The notes beneath the pieces were generated by a model. It had not been told where the DNA came from and did not search any database. It saw nothing but the letters and a program-made list of their open reading frames with translations. Positions 50,158 through 59,357 of a stretch of DNA of 64,000 nt are shown here, piece by piece (positions within the stretch are counted from its first letter, which is position 1; each line of letters opens with the position of its first letter). This stretch comes from JAQWBS01 sp047975765 (GTDB taxonomy: Bacteria; Pseudomonadota; Alphaproteobacteria; RF32; CAG-239): the NCBI GenBank assembly GCA_047975765.1, contig JBKEEF010000012.1, positions 62,001 through 126,000 on the forward strand, in the 5' to 3' direction. A program made the position numbers and the translations under genes.

Positions 50158-51503
50158 AAAAATTAAGCCTACATCTCAGACTTGCTCTTTCTTTTTTATG
50201 CCTCACCATTTTGGTTTGGTTAGCTTCTGCTGTTTTATCTTGGCATGAAACAAAAGAACAAATGGACGAGTTCTTTGACACCTATCAACTCAGTCTTGCC
50301 AAACAACTTGCTTCAGCAGACTGGAGCGACATATCACCTGAAACACAAAAGAAAACAAATCAACTGATAAAAAACCTTGATGATGACGGTGAGGAAGAAG
50401 ATGAAGCTCTTGGCTTTGCTGTTTTTTCCAAAAAAGGGGAAATGATTTTTAATGATGGTGAAAATGGAATGAACTTTCACTTTTCTCCAGTTTCTGGTTT
50501 TGACAATCAGCATATTGGACATAAGAAAAAAAATCTATGGCGAATGCTCTGGATCGAAACAATTGATAAGAAATTTTATATTGTCGTCGGACAAGAACTA
50601 GATTTTAGACAAGAAGCTTCTCTTGAAATGGTTTTCCAAAGCTTAACACCTTGGTCTATCGGTTTGCTTATTCTTATTCTTCTTTCTCTAGGTGTGATTT
50701 ATCAAGAACTTAAGCCAATCAAATCCATAACAAAAAATCTGTCTCAAAGAAATGCTAATGATTTTTCAGAAATCACTATGGAAAATGTACCAAACGAAAT
50801 CTCCCCACTTATAAAGGCTATTAACACGCTTTTTATTCGAATCGATAAGATGCTTAAAAAAGAAAGAAGTTTCATTTCTGACGCAGCACATGAGCTCAGA
50901 AGCCCTCTTGCTGCTTTGAAGATCCAACTAGAAGTAGCTTTACTTGCAGAAGATGATAAAAAAATGCGTCTTCACGCTTTTGAAAAACTTTCCGAAGGCA
51001 TTGAACGTTCCAGTCACCTCGTTGAACAACTTTTAGCACTTTCCAAAGTTGAAGCTAAGGAAAAAGAGATAATTGAACTTGAAAAAATTGAGTGGAAAAA
51101 AGTTATTCAGAGCTTAGTTGAAGAATATAACTCAAAAATCAAAACAAAGAATCTCAAGATAAACATAAATATCTCCGAAAAATCTCCAATTGAATTTGGT
51201 AATCCTCTTCTCTGCACATTACTTTTTAGAAACCTATTGGATAATGCTATTCGCTATTGTCCTTCAAATTCAGAAATCTTAATTGATATTAATGAAACTA
51301 GAATTCTGATTGAAAATATAGCCCATCTTGAAGAAAAAAATATTGATAAGCTAGGTGAAAGATTTTATCGTCCAGCAGGTCAAACAGAAAATGGAAGTGG
51401 TTTGGGACTTTCTATTGTTTCAAAGATATCTGAAATTCATAATGTTTTGCTCAAATATGAATATAAAAATGATAAATTCTGCATAAAACTTGAAAAAGAT
51501 TAA
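50154..51503 (+). CDS. qseC: QseC-like sensor histidine kinase
   Basis: A 449-residue protein. Two membrane helices (~10-30 and ~160-180) enclose a periplasmic sensor of ~130 residues. A HAMP-like region follows, then the H-box FISDAAHELRSPLAALKIQ, the N-box LLFRNLLDNAIRYC and the G-box GSGLGLSIVSKI. It phosphorylates the QseB-like regulator. The ligand is unknown; enteric QseC responds to adrenaline and autoinducers, which should not be assumed here. Confidence 0.88.
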   Translation: MKKLSLHLRLALSFLCLTILVWLASAVLSWHETKEQMDEFFDTYQLSLAKQLASADWSDISPETQKKTNQLIKNLDDDGEEEDEALGFAVFSKKGEMIFNDGENGMNFHFSPVSGFDNQHIGHKKKNLWRMLWIETIDKKFYIVVGQELDFRQEASLEMVFQSLTPWSIGLLILILLSLGVIYQELKPIKSITKNLSQRNANDFSEITMENVPNEISPLIKAINTLFIRIDKMLKKERSFISDAAHELRSPLAALKIQLEVALLAEDDKKMRLHAFEKLSEGIERSSHLVEQLLALSKVEAKEKEIIELEKIEWKKVIQSLVEEYNSKIKTKNLKININISEKSPIEFGNPLLCTLLFRNLLDNAIRYCPSNSEILIDINETRILIENIAHLEEKNIDKLGERFYRPAGQTENGSGLGLSIVSKISEIHNVLLKYEYKNDKFCIKLEKD

Positions 51504-51587
51504 AAAAATTGTCAAAAGACTTTAAACCTCTTTTTTTTCTACCTATATTTATAGAAGACAATAAAATAACTATGAAAGGAAACGAAT

Positions 51588-52022
51588 ATGAGTTTACACG
51601 AAAAAATGAATCGCTACCTAGCGAATCAACAAGTATCTTACATTAAGTTGCACAATCTTCATTGGTACGTTGAAGGTTCTTCTTTCTTCACACTCCACCC
51701 AAAATTGGAAGAGCTTTATGACCAAACAGCTGAAATCATTGACGAAGTTGCAGAAAGACTTTTGGCAATGGGCCACAAACCAGTTGCAAGTTTCAAAGAA
51801 GCTTTAGCTTTGGCAACGATTAAAGAATTGGAAAGCAAGCCAATTTCTGGAAAAGACGTTTTGAGTAACCTTGAAAAAGATGTTGATTGGTGGGTTAAAG
51901 ACACTAAGGAGCTTATTGCTTTAGCTGAAAAAGAAGGTGATGTTGTTTCCGCAGATATTTTCACAGGATATCTCAAAGAATATGAAAAATTGAACTGGAT
52001 GCTCAAAGCTTATTCTAAATAG
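51588..52022 (+). CDS. dps: Dps family ferritin-like DNA-protection protein
   Basis: A 144-residue protein. The ferroxidase site residues appear in KLHNLHWYVEG, FFTLHPKLEELYDQTAEIIDEVAERLLAMG. GGAAACGAAT precedes the start. The protein oxidises and stores iron in 12-mers and protects DNA from peroxide. It lacks a long basic N-terminal tail, so DNA binding may be weak. It lies just after the QseC gene but has its own leader of 84 nt. Confidence 0.93.
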   Translation: MSLHEKMNRYLANQQVSYIKLHNLHWYVEGSSFFTLHPKLEELYDQTAEIIDEVAERLLAMGHKPVASFKEALALATIKELESKPISGKDVLSNLEKDVDWWVKDTKELIALAEKEGDVVSADIFTGYLKEYEKLNWMLKAYSK

Positions 52023-52035
52023 TTCCCCAAGAACA

Positions 52036-52069
52036 AAAATAAAACCTCCTAAACAGGAGGTTTTATTTT
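52036..52069. terminator. Bidirectional terminator after dps
   Basis: AAAATAAAACCTCC (52036-52049) pairs with GGAGGTTTTATTTT (52056-52069) over 14 bp, with a 6-nt loop. It serves dps and the convergent MFS gene. Confidence 0.9.
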
Positions 52070-52077
52070 TATAATCT

Positions 52078-53271
52078 TTATTTAAATTTGATTTTCCACA
52101 TTTGTTTATTTTTTCTTTTCATTACATATATAGAAACAAAATATGCTCCCGCCAAAACAAGGATGCCACCCACAAAACCAATATTTTGAACGCCCATTTT
52201 CTTAATTGCAAGACCACCAAAAAATGCCCCTGCCCCAATTCCCACATTGAACAAAGCAGAATATATTGACATTGCAGTATCTCTATCTTTTGGAGCAAGT
52301 TTCATAATCCAATTTGCCATTGATGGATAAACAACACCTGCAAAAATACTCCAAATTACCAATAAGAAAGTCATAATAATGACATTACTACCGAAAAGTC
52401 TCAAACTAAACAAGCAGACTGCAACAGCCAAAAGACCATATAGTATTAATCCGATCATATTTTTTACAACAAGTTTTGCAGCCATCAGCACACCAAATAG
52501 TCCTGCCAAACCAAAAACAAACAGCATAGAAACAACAGCATCATCATTTAAAAGCGTAATCTTATTAAGGAAAGGTACAATATAGGTATAAGTCAAGAAG
52601 TTCCCTGTTACAAATAGCACAACCATCAAATAAGCATTCATCAAGGCTTTGTTTTTGAAAAGTTTAGTAAGCCCCTTAATATTTCCACTATTTTGACTTG
52701 GCATCTTAGGAAGCATATATCCGAGGATAAGCACAGATAAGACACCAAAGAAGGAAATGATAAAGAATGCACTATGCCACCCCATTTTATGTCCAATAAA
52801 TGTGCAAAAAGGAATTCCAATTACGCCAGAAAGTGATGAGCCTGCAGAAATTAGAGCAACAGCTTGCGGACCTTTTCCTTCAGGTGCAACTCTAGCTGCC
52901 ATTGGTGCCATAATTGACCAATAAATTGCATGGGAAACAGCAACAATAATTCTTGAAAAAAGAATTTGTGAAAATGTTGTTGAGAATCCAACTAACAAAT
53001 TACCAACTGAAAAGATGCATAAAACAATAACAATAAGTTTTTTTCTATCGACTTTTGAAACAAGCAGCGTCAATGGTAAAGAAAGAAGTGCAACAGCCCA
53101 AGCATAGTAAGTTAAGAGAACTCCTGTATCAGCCTCTGTTCTACCAATTGCTTCGGAAATTTCAGGAAGAAGACCGACTGGTGTGAATTCCGCTGTTCCC
53201 ATAATGAATGCAGAAAATGCTAAAATTGCAACCAAAAACCATTCTTTTAAATTCTTATATATAACTGTCAT
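52078..53271 (-). CDS. MFS transporter, SotB/arabinose-efflux-like
   Basis: A 397-residue protein with 12 membrane segments. The first has EFTPVGLLPEISEAIG, and helix 4 has FSRIIVAVSHAIYWSIMAPMAARVAPEGKG, features of the SotB/YdhP/YdeA group of DHA1 exporters. The RK-type loop is VSKVDRKKL. It probably exports sugars or drugs; the substrate cannot be read. It stands alone after dps. Confidence 0.8.
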   Translation of the reverse strand: MTVIYKNLKEWFLVAILAFSAFIMGTAEFTPVGLLPEISEAIGRTEADTGVLLTYYAWAVALLSLPLTLLVSKVDRKKLIVIVLCIFSVGNLLVGFSTTFSQILFSRIIVAVSHAIYWSIMAPMAARVAPEGKGPQAVALISAGSSLSGVIGIPFCTFIGHKMGWHSAFFIISFFGVLSVLILGYMLPKMPSQNSGNIKGLTKLFKNKALMNAYLMVVLFVTGNFLTYTYIVPFLNKITLLNDDAVVSMLFVFGLAGLFGVLMAAKLVVKNMIGLILYGLLAVAVCLFSLRLFGSNVIIMTFLLVIWSIFAGVVYPSMANWIMKLAPKDRDTAMSIYSALFNVGIGAGAFFGGLAIKKMGVQNIGFVGGILVLAGAYFVSIYVMKRKNKQMWKIKFK

Positions 53272-53347
53272 TTCATCCCTACCCTTTTTACAAACCTTAA
53301 GGGTTTTAATACATATTCAGAAAAAAGCAAGCTTCTTTTAGATATAT

Positions 53348-55699
53348 TTATTTTGCTTTATGAACAACCATTTGTGGGAATGGAATATCAATATTTTCAG
53401 CATCAAATCTTTCAACAATTTTTTCTCTGATTTCATTAGAAATAAGCCCTTTATTTGACACATCAGCAGTATAGCATCTGACCACAAAATCAAGGCTACT
53501 TGCACCAAGTTCTGCAAAAGTTACAAAAGGTTCAGGAGTTTTCAAAACAAAATCTTGTGTCTTTGCAATATCCAGTAAAATTTCTTTCACTTTTTTGATA
53601 TCACTTCCATAAGCCACACCAACCGCAATATCAACGCGAGCTGTTTTGTTATGGTGAGTCCTGTTGATTAAACTGCTAGAAAGAATCGTTCCATTAGGAA
53701 TAATTACACTTGATTTATCAAAAGTCTCAATTTCTGTTGCACGAATATTAATTTGCTTCACAATTCCTTCTTGTCCACCAATGATAACCCAATCCCCAAT
53801 TTTGAATGGACGTTCAAACAAAATGATAATTCCTGAAACCAAATTACTTACAATATTTTGGAAACCAAGACCAACCCCGAATGATAATGCACCAGCAATG
53901 AGTGCAAGATTTCCCATACTTCCGCCCATCACTGAGATTGCAAACAATGCAGATGAAACAAAACCAATAAAACCAAAACCAGAAGAAAGTGAATTCTTAA
54001 TGCCATCATCTATATCTGTTTTGGAAAGCACATTATTCAAAATATGTCTTTTCAAGAGTTTGAAAATATAAAGCGATGCAAAAAATACAAATATACCAAA
54101 TGCAATTGAGATAATTGATACCTTAATTCCACCAACATAAAATTCTGTCAAAAATCTTTTAATATTATTCAGAAGTAGATCTACGGAGACACCCCAAAGT
54201 CCTAGAACAATCATAACACAAAGGAATGCCATAACAGGCGTAAGGAGTAATCCAAGCCAAAAATTCATCTTAGAAAGGGTTTTACGACCAATTCCAAAAC
54301 TTCTATTCCAAAATCTCAATGTAAAAATTCGGCAAAAAATTTCTCTGATTGCTTTATTTAGGATATAAAATGTAATTAATGTTATAGCTGATAAAATCAG
54401 ACGATTAAAAATAAACTCGGCAAGATTGACATAACCAAACAAAGAAAGTGAAAAAGCACCTACCACAAACAAAGACAATAATAAGATTATTTGAGATGCC
54501 GCAGTTGTTTCAATTTCTGCATCACCTTCATCTTCTTCAGTTGGACTAGGTAAAAGACTATCACCCGCAAACCGATGAGATACGATGATGATTGAAAAAG
54601 CTTTCACAGCTGATGAAAGCATTGAGAGATAGTTTTCTAATTCAACAGAAAGTTTTGCTTCTTCTGCAACCATTTCCAAAAAAGAAACAATACATATCAT
54701 TATGATTGAAAAAAGCATTGCACGGCTCAGAGACCTTGCCTTTTTGCTTCTGACTTCAATGAGCCTCCACTTGCTATTTTCTGGAACAAACAAAACACGG
54801 ACAATTGCCTGAGCTAAAAAAGCAAAAAGAGAATATAACAAAGCATAGTAAAGTGAAATAGTGAAAAGCCCATTGTCAACAATTCCAAATTGTTTCATCC
54901 AAAGAATAAACCCTCCAATGATTGTTGAAGGAATAACACCATAAGAGGTGAAAACAGCAATAGCCGCAAAGACTTTTGAACTGTAATCGGGCTTTTCGTT
55001 ATTCACCTTATATCCATATCTTTTTCTGATAAACAAACTCAAGCCCACTGCAATCAAAAGACTAATGAAAACAGCAGAGAAAACTTTATATAGATTTTTC
55101 TGAACTTCAAATTTACTTTCTTGGCTCAATTCTTGATACCAACTAAATGGAGATAAAACCACATCATATATGAACTCTGCAAAAACAATTGTTGAGTTCA
55201 TAAAATTTGTTGGATAAATCAATGGACCTTTCTTATCCAAGATACTTCCCAAAAGTTCTTGGTTTCGAAGGTTCAAAATCATATTGTCAAGTTCATCAAT
55301 TTTTGCCAAAACAACATCTGCTTCAGCAATTTTAGACTTAAGTTTAGAAGATTCTTCTTTGACTTCTTTTCTTTTTTGAACAATTGAATATGGCTCTGTT
55401 GTTCCGTCTGTTGGAGCTTCACCCAGAGCTTCAATTCTCTTTTGAACAAAACTCAAATCTTGTTCAATTGCTTTTTTATCCACACTGATAAGTGTTCTTG
55501 TCTCATTGAGCTGTTGAATATCAATAACAGATTGCTCCGTTGTTACACTTCCTTTTTTCAAAGAAGTTTCTAAAACTTCGAGTTCCTTGGTAATTTTTGT
55601 ATAGCTCACAGGAACTGGTGCAACAATAGAAGGTGTTTGCGAAAAAGCATTACAAGAAAAAAAGAACACAAGCAAAAATGACAAGCAAATTTTTTTCAT
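53348..55699 (-). CDS. Large MscS-family mechanosensitive channel
   Basis: A 783-residue protein. A signal peptide (1-20) is followed by a helical periplasmic domain (~30-150) with coiled coil, then about ten membrane helices. The C-terminal MscS core has AGALSFGVGLGFQNIVSNLVSG and LFERPFKIGDWVIIGGQEGIV, the pore helix and beta domain. Such large members resemble MscK/YbdG-type or DUF3772-type channels and release solutes upon osmotic downshock. It is preceded by a single short leader. Confidence 0.9.
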   Translation of the reverse strand: MKKICLSFLLVFFFSCNAFSQTPSIVAPVPVSYTKITKELEVLETSLKKGSVTTEQSVIDIQQLNETRTLISVDKKAIEQDLSFVQKRIEALGEAPTDGTTEPYSIVQKRKEVKEESSKLKSKIAEADVVLAKIDELDNMILNLRNQELLGSILDKKGPLIYPTNFMNSTIVFAEFIYDVVLSPFSWYQELSQESKFEVQKNLYKVFSAVFISLLIAVGLSLFIRKRYGYKVNNEKPDYSSKVFAAIAVFTSYGVIPSTIIGGFILWMKQFGIVDNGLFTISLYYALLYSLFAFLAQAIVRVLFVPENSKWRLIEVRSKKARSLSRAMLFSIIMICIVSFLEMVAEEAKLSVELENYLSMLSSAVKAFSIIIVSHRFAGDSLLPSPTEEDEGDAEIETTAASQIILLLSLFVVGAFSLSLFGYVNLAEFIFNRLILSAITLITFYILNKAIREIFCRIFTLRFWNRSFGIGRKTLSKMNFWLGLLLTPVMAFLCVMIVLGLWGVSVDLLLNNIKRFLTEFYVGGIKVSIISIAFGIFVFFASLYIFKLLKRHILNNVLSKTDIDDGIKNSLSSGFGFIGFVSSALFAISVMGGSMGNLALIAGALSFGVGLGFQNIVSNLVSGIIILFERPFKIGDWVIIGGQEGIVKQINIRATEIETFDKSSVIIPNGTILSSSLINRTHHNKTARVDIAVGVAYGSDIKKVKEILLDIAKTQDFVLKTPEPFVTFAELGASSLDFVVRCYTADVSNKGLISNEIREKIVERFDAENIDIPFPQMVVHKAK

Positions 55700-55771
55700 A
55701 AGAGAATATCCTTTGACTAATTTTTTAAATTTAATCCATTCTACTCTTTCTTTATTAAAAATCTCTGAAAT

Positions 55772-55807
55772 AAAAAAAGAGGAATAAAATTATTCCTCTT
55801 TTTTTAT
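55772..55807 (-). terminator. Terminator of the lysozyme gene
   Basis: AGAGGAATAA and TTATTCCTCT form a 10-bp stem around AA, flanked by runs of A on one side and T on the other, in the intergenic space after the lysozyme gene. Confidence 0.75.
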
Positions 55808-55821
55808 TGTTATTATATTAA

Positions 55822-56994
55822 TTATTTTCCTATTGTTTTCACATTCAACTGCACAATTTTTTTTACAGCTTTTGGAGGGACAACAGGAATTTGTTGTGGT
55901 TTGCTGTCTATAAGATTCAAGTTTGTAATATCTCTAATATAAGTTCTATTAAAAGCATTGATTGTATCTTGAGGCAAAATATGAAAAACTTCTCTCATTT
56001 CAGGTTTAGCACTTTTTATATCTTGAATAAACCCTTGAATTGTTTTGTCATCAGTCTTTGGTGTCAATCTGCCTCTTCTCGTTGCTAAAACAAACCTTTC
56101 TCTTGTCGAAACATCTTCCTTGAAATAATCATTGATGTTTGTCAAATAACAAGCACCAACTTTAAGATCAGGGAAAGTAGACATAAATTCTGGTCTTTCA
56201 GACATTGTGAATTCAAAAAATCTTCTTGCTGCTAAACCTCTGTTTGGTTTTCCACCAGCATAGATATGCTTCATAAATGCCTTACCAAGTTCCTCTCCTT
56301 TGATTCCTTTATTAATTGCTATGAATACAGGAGATGGTGGTATGACTTTTCCATTTTTCTTATTGGTATAACCCAAAAAGTTTCCTTTTCCAGTGTTATA
56401 AATCAAAGAAGAAATTGCAGCCATCTGATTAGGTTCTAATTTTTGTGTCACATTATCCAAGATAACAGGATAAACATGCTCAGCTAAATACTCAGAGACA
56501 TATTCCATCCCTTTAGAAAGAATAGCATCACGACGTTGATCTTCATCCATATCATCTGTAATTTCTGTAAATTTTGAAATACTATCGCTTTTTCTCAATG
56601 GTCTGCCAATATTGGTGATTCCATACCCAAATGTTCTCACTTTGGCAGCACAAAGATATGTTTCATCTCTAAAATCTTCTGTCATCGCAATCAAAACCTT
56701 TACCGCAGCATCAGCTTTTTTGATAGATTGCTCATTATATTCTCGAACAGAGAGGGTATCTCTTTTTTGAACGTCCAAAGTGTCCATTCTGAATGCTTTA
56801 TCATCATTCTCAGATTTCAAATGTGCTTTGACTTCTTTTTTATGCTTAATATCATTTGCTGTATCGGAAGATGTATCAACTTCAGCAGCCTGTGCTTTTC
56901 CTGCAACAAGTGCCGAACTCAAGAGGGTACCTACGAGTACTTTATTTTTGAATTTTTTGATTCTTTCAAGTATTGCTTTTTGTTTATCGTTCAT
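55822..56994 (-). CDS. Lysozyme-like (GH24-type) secreted muramidase
   Basis: A 390-residue protein. A signal peptide with a long basic start (NDKQKAILERIKKFKNKVLVG) ends near GKAQAAE (~residue 36). A lysozyme domain at ~100-270 has TEDFRDETYLCAAKVRTFGYGIT, where the Glu is the likely catalytic acid, then PNQMAAISSLIYNTGKGNF, typical of phage T4/lambda-like GH24 enzymes. The C-terminal ~120 residues are not recognised. It should cut peptidoglycan in the periplasm. It is not next to phage genes, so it is probably a host enzyme. Confidence 0.75.
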   Translation of the reverse strand: MNDKQKAILERIKKFKNKVLVGTLLSSALVAGKAQAAEVDTSSDTANDIKHKKEVKAHLKSENDDKAFRMDTLDVQKRDTLSVREYNEQSIKKADAAVKVLIAMTEDFRDETYLCAAKVRTFGYGITNIGRPLRKSDSISKFTEITDDMDEDQRRDAILSKGMEYVSEYLAEHVYPVILDNVTQKLEPNQMAAISSLIYNTGKGNFLGYTNKKNGKVIPPSPVFIAINKGIKGEELGKAFMKHIYAGGKPNRGLAARRFFEFTMSERPEFMSTFPDLKVGACYLTNINDYFKEDVSTRERFVLATRRGRLTPKTDDKTIQGFIQDIKSAKPEMREVFHILPQDTINAFNRTYIRDITNLNLIDSKPQQIPVVPPKAVKKIVQLNVKTIGK

Positions 56995-57073
56995 ATTTTT
57001 GCCCTCCTTTCTTATATATAGACATAATAATCTAAATTTGTATAAGAGTAAACAAAAAATAAGCTAAAAATTC

Positions 57074-58186
57074 TTATTTTTCTAAATATTTTTCAACTTT
57101 TTGGATTCGATACAACCTGTACAAGTCCTTGAGTTCTTTACTATTTTTTAACGATTCAAAATTAGACATATCCGAAGCTTTTATGCTAGACAAAATATTG
57201 TATATTCGTCTAATATATCCCTTAAAAGATTTTAAACCACTTTTTACATCAATTAAAGGATGAGCCTTTTTAATAGAAAAAACATCAAAAATCTCTTCCA
57301 TATCATCAAAAGATTTTCCTTTCGTAATACTGTCTATGAAATCTATTAAATCTGGCAAATCAGCTTTTATGAGCTCATCAATTTTGTTCTGATATTTAAA
57401 AGACATAGTGGCAAAGTTTTTATAAAGGTTGGGAACTTTCAAGCGATTGCATATATTTTTCACTTCGTATTCATCTTTTGCAACACTTAAAAACAGAGCA
57501 AACTTAATTTTTGCTGAAAAATTTTCCGCTTTGGAAAAAAATTTGAAAGAATTTTCTGAAATTTCAGGAAAAAGATATGATAAAGCATTGCATTTCTTTG
57601 CTGCTTCAATAAATTTATAAAAATGCTGGCTTTGAAGCGCCTTTTCGGTTTCTTTCCAAATACGCTCAGCAGATAAATTTTCAAGCATCCCCTCTTGAAC
57701 CATTTTTTTTGTAAGGGAAATTGTTTCTTCGTCAATATCAAAATCAAGTTGTGCCGAAAACCGGCACATTCTGAGAACCCGTAACGGATCTTCAACAAAA
57801 TGTTTTGCATTCACATGACGAAGAATTTTCTTTTCAATTGCCTCTTGCCCATGATTATAGTCGATAAGCTCATTTGTTGTTTCATCATAAGCTAATGCAT
57901 TACAAGTGAAATCTCTTCTCTGTAAGTCTTCCTTAAGCGTGATATCTGGCGTAAAGATAAATTTGAAGTCGGTATGCTTATCTCCTATTTTTATTTCTTT
58001 TCTAGCCAGCGCATACTCTTCTTTAGTTTGAGGATTTATGAAAACAGGAAAATTCTTTCCAACTTGGAGATATCCAAGAGAAAGCATTTTCTCAATGGTA
58101 GCGCCGACCACGACGTAATCTACATCTTGAGGATTAATCCCCAAGAGTTTATCACGAACAGCTCCTCCAACTTGATATATTTTCAT
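57074..58186 (-). CDS. cca: CCA-adding tRNA nucleotidyltransferase
   Basis: A 370-residue protein. GGAVRD at 7-12 and D-V-D at 21-23 are the nucleotidyltransferase core. RRDFTCNALAY and the D-RVLRMCRFSAQL motif follow. A C-terminal helical domain (~200-370) replaces the HD domain of the E. coli enzyme. It adds or repairs the CCA end of tRNAs. It follows a lipoprotein gene and a terminator, and stands alone. Confidence 0.95.
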   Translation of the reverse strand: MKIYQVGGAVRDKLLGINPQDVDYVVVGATIEKMLSLGYLQVGKNFPVFINPQTKEEYALARKEIKIGDKHTDFKFIFTPDITLKEDLQRRDFTCNALAYDETTNELIDYNHGQEAIEKKILRHVNAKHFVEDPLRVLRMCRFSAQLDFDIDEETISLTKKMVQEGMLENLSAERIWKETEKALQSQHFYKFIEAAKKCNALSYLFPEISENSFKFFSKAENFSAKIKFALFLSVAKDEYEVKNICNRLKVPNLYKNFATMSFKYQNKIDELIKADLPDLIDFIDSITKGKSFDDMEEIFDVFSIKKAHPLIDVKSGLKSFKGYIRRIYNILSSIKASDMSNFESLKNSKELKDLYRLYRIQKVEKYLEK

Positions 58187-58196
58187 CTTTTTCCTT

Positions 58197-58226
58197 AAAA
58201 AAAAGACGACCCGACAAGGCCGCCTT
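58197..58226 (-). terminator. Terminator after the 191-residue lipoprotein gene
   Basis: On the minus strand GGCGGCC and GGTCGTC pair over 7 bp (two G-T), followed by T8. Confidence 0.7.
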
Positions 58227-58235
58227 AGTTCTTCA

Positions 58236-58811
58236 TTATATTCCGAAGTTCAACTGAACAACCTGAGTTACAATTCTGTCAAACACTCGTTTGTGCATAT
58301 CTCTAACATTATCATAAGTGAAAGGCATTCCCAAAGCTAAGAGTAATTCTTTGACTTCCACAGATGTTTCATAATATTGATGGCTATATGTTCTCTTTGT
58401 TCTTAAATCAGTAATTCTGACATCATATTGATATCGGTCATTCGTCCAAGAAGGAACGATGAACAACGTTCCGTAAGTTGCATAATTACACCATTTACAT
58501 TCAGTATAAGTTCCTCTAACAACGACATCTACTTTATATTTTGGTGCATAGACATTGTGAGAAACTTCTCCGAAAGTTCCTGCATCATAAAAACTTCCTG
58601 TAATTTCTCTTTCAAAGGCTCTTTTAAGCTCTGCATTTTTTTGCATATCAGCAACGCCTTCATAAGTTGTGAAGACTTGAACTGTCAACAACACATCTGG
58701 TCTGTTTGTACCAACAATTTCATTTTTTGGCGTATTACCAACATTATTACTCGTGAAGCTCACGCATCCACTTAAAAAAACAGTTAAAACTAGGGCAAGT
58801 GCTTTTTTCAT
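58236..58811 (-). CDS. Predicted lipoprotein, 191 residues
   Basis: The signal peptide ends in FLSGC (lipidated Cys about residue 16). The mature part has alternating strands with RPDVLLTVQVFTTYEGVADMQKNAEL and the end QVVQLNFGI. It also has C-x2-C near the middle (ECKWCNY). It is not recognised. It probably sits in the outer membrane. It lies 90 nt downstream of the exporter gene in the same direction. Confidence 0.65.
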   Translation of the reverse strand: MKKALALVLTVFLSGCVSFTSNNVGNTPKNEIVGTNRPDVLLTVQVFTTYEGVADMQKNAELKRAFEREITGSFYDAGTFGEVSHNVYAPKYKVDVVVRGTYTECKWCNYATYGTLFIVPSWTNDRYQYDVRITDLRTKRTYSHQYYETSVEVKELLLALGMPFTYDNVRDMHKRVFDRIVTQVVQLNFGI

Positions 58812-58901
58812 TTCAAAATCCTATATAGTTCAATTAGAATGATTCATTATTATGCTTATTTATTTTAAGTCAACTATTTATCTACAAAATCCCCCAATTG
58901 A

Positions 58902-59219
58902 TTAGGAAATTTTTAGGCAAACAATTCCTCCAACGATTAAAACAATTCCAAACCAACTCAAAAGTGTAGCTGTGTCATTAAAATAATATATTCCAAGAAG
59001 AAATGTTCCCACAGCTCCAACTCCTGCCCAAGCAGCATAAGCTGCTCCAATTGGAATTGTTCTTTGCGCCAAATATAATAAGAAACCACTAATTGTCATC
59101 CCAACTGCAGAGAAAACAACCCATGCCACATTATGTTCAGGATTAACCTGTGCCATCTTAAATCCTGTTGGCCAAGAAACTTCGAAAAGTCCTGCTAAAA
59201 TTAAATATACCCAAGCCAT
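58902..59219 (-). CDS. gdx: SMR family guanidinium exporter, Gdx/SugE type
   Basis: A 105-residue protein with four membrane helices. Glu13 in LAGLFEVSW is the essential coupling residue, and AYAAWAGVGAVGTFLLG is the conserved helix 3 region of the SugE/Gdx branch. Gdx exports guanidinium. The 138-nt leader has no recognisable guanidine riboswitch. It is divergent from the alcohol dehydrogenase gene. Confidence 0.88.
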   Translation of the reverse strand: MAWVYLILAGLFEVSWPTGFKMAQVNPEHNVAWVVFSAVGMTISGFLLYLAQRTIPIGAAYAAWAGVGAVGTFLLGIYYFNDTATLLSWFGIVLIVGGIVCLKIS

Positions 59220-59357
59220 TCATTTTCCTTTCTTTATTAAATTCACTTAAAAATAAAAGGAAAACGAAAAAAATTCAAGAATTTTCCAATATTTTAATGA
59301 ATTTATAAAATACAAACACTATATTCGAGGTAAGATAAATTAACTCGGAGAATAAAA

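Noticed and set aside
55822..56994. Lysozyme as the missing prophage endolysin
   Set aside because: It is 33 kb from the phage genes, carries a signal peptide with a large extra domain, and has no holin beside it.
59220..59357. Guanidine riboswitch before the Gdx gene
   Set aside because: The leader shows no ACGR-loop hairpins or other guanidine-aptamer sequence.
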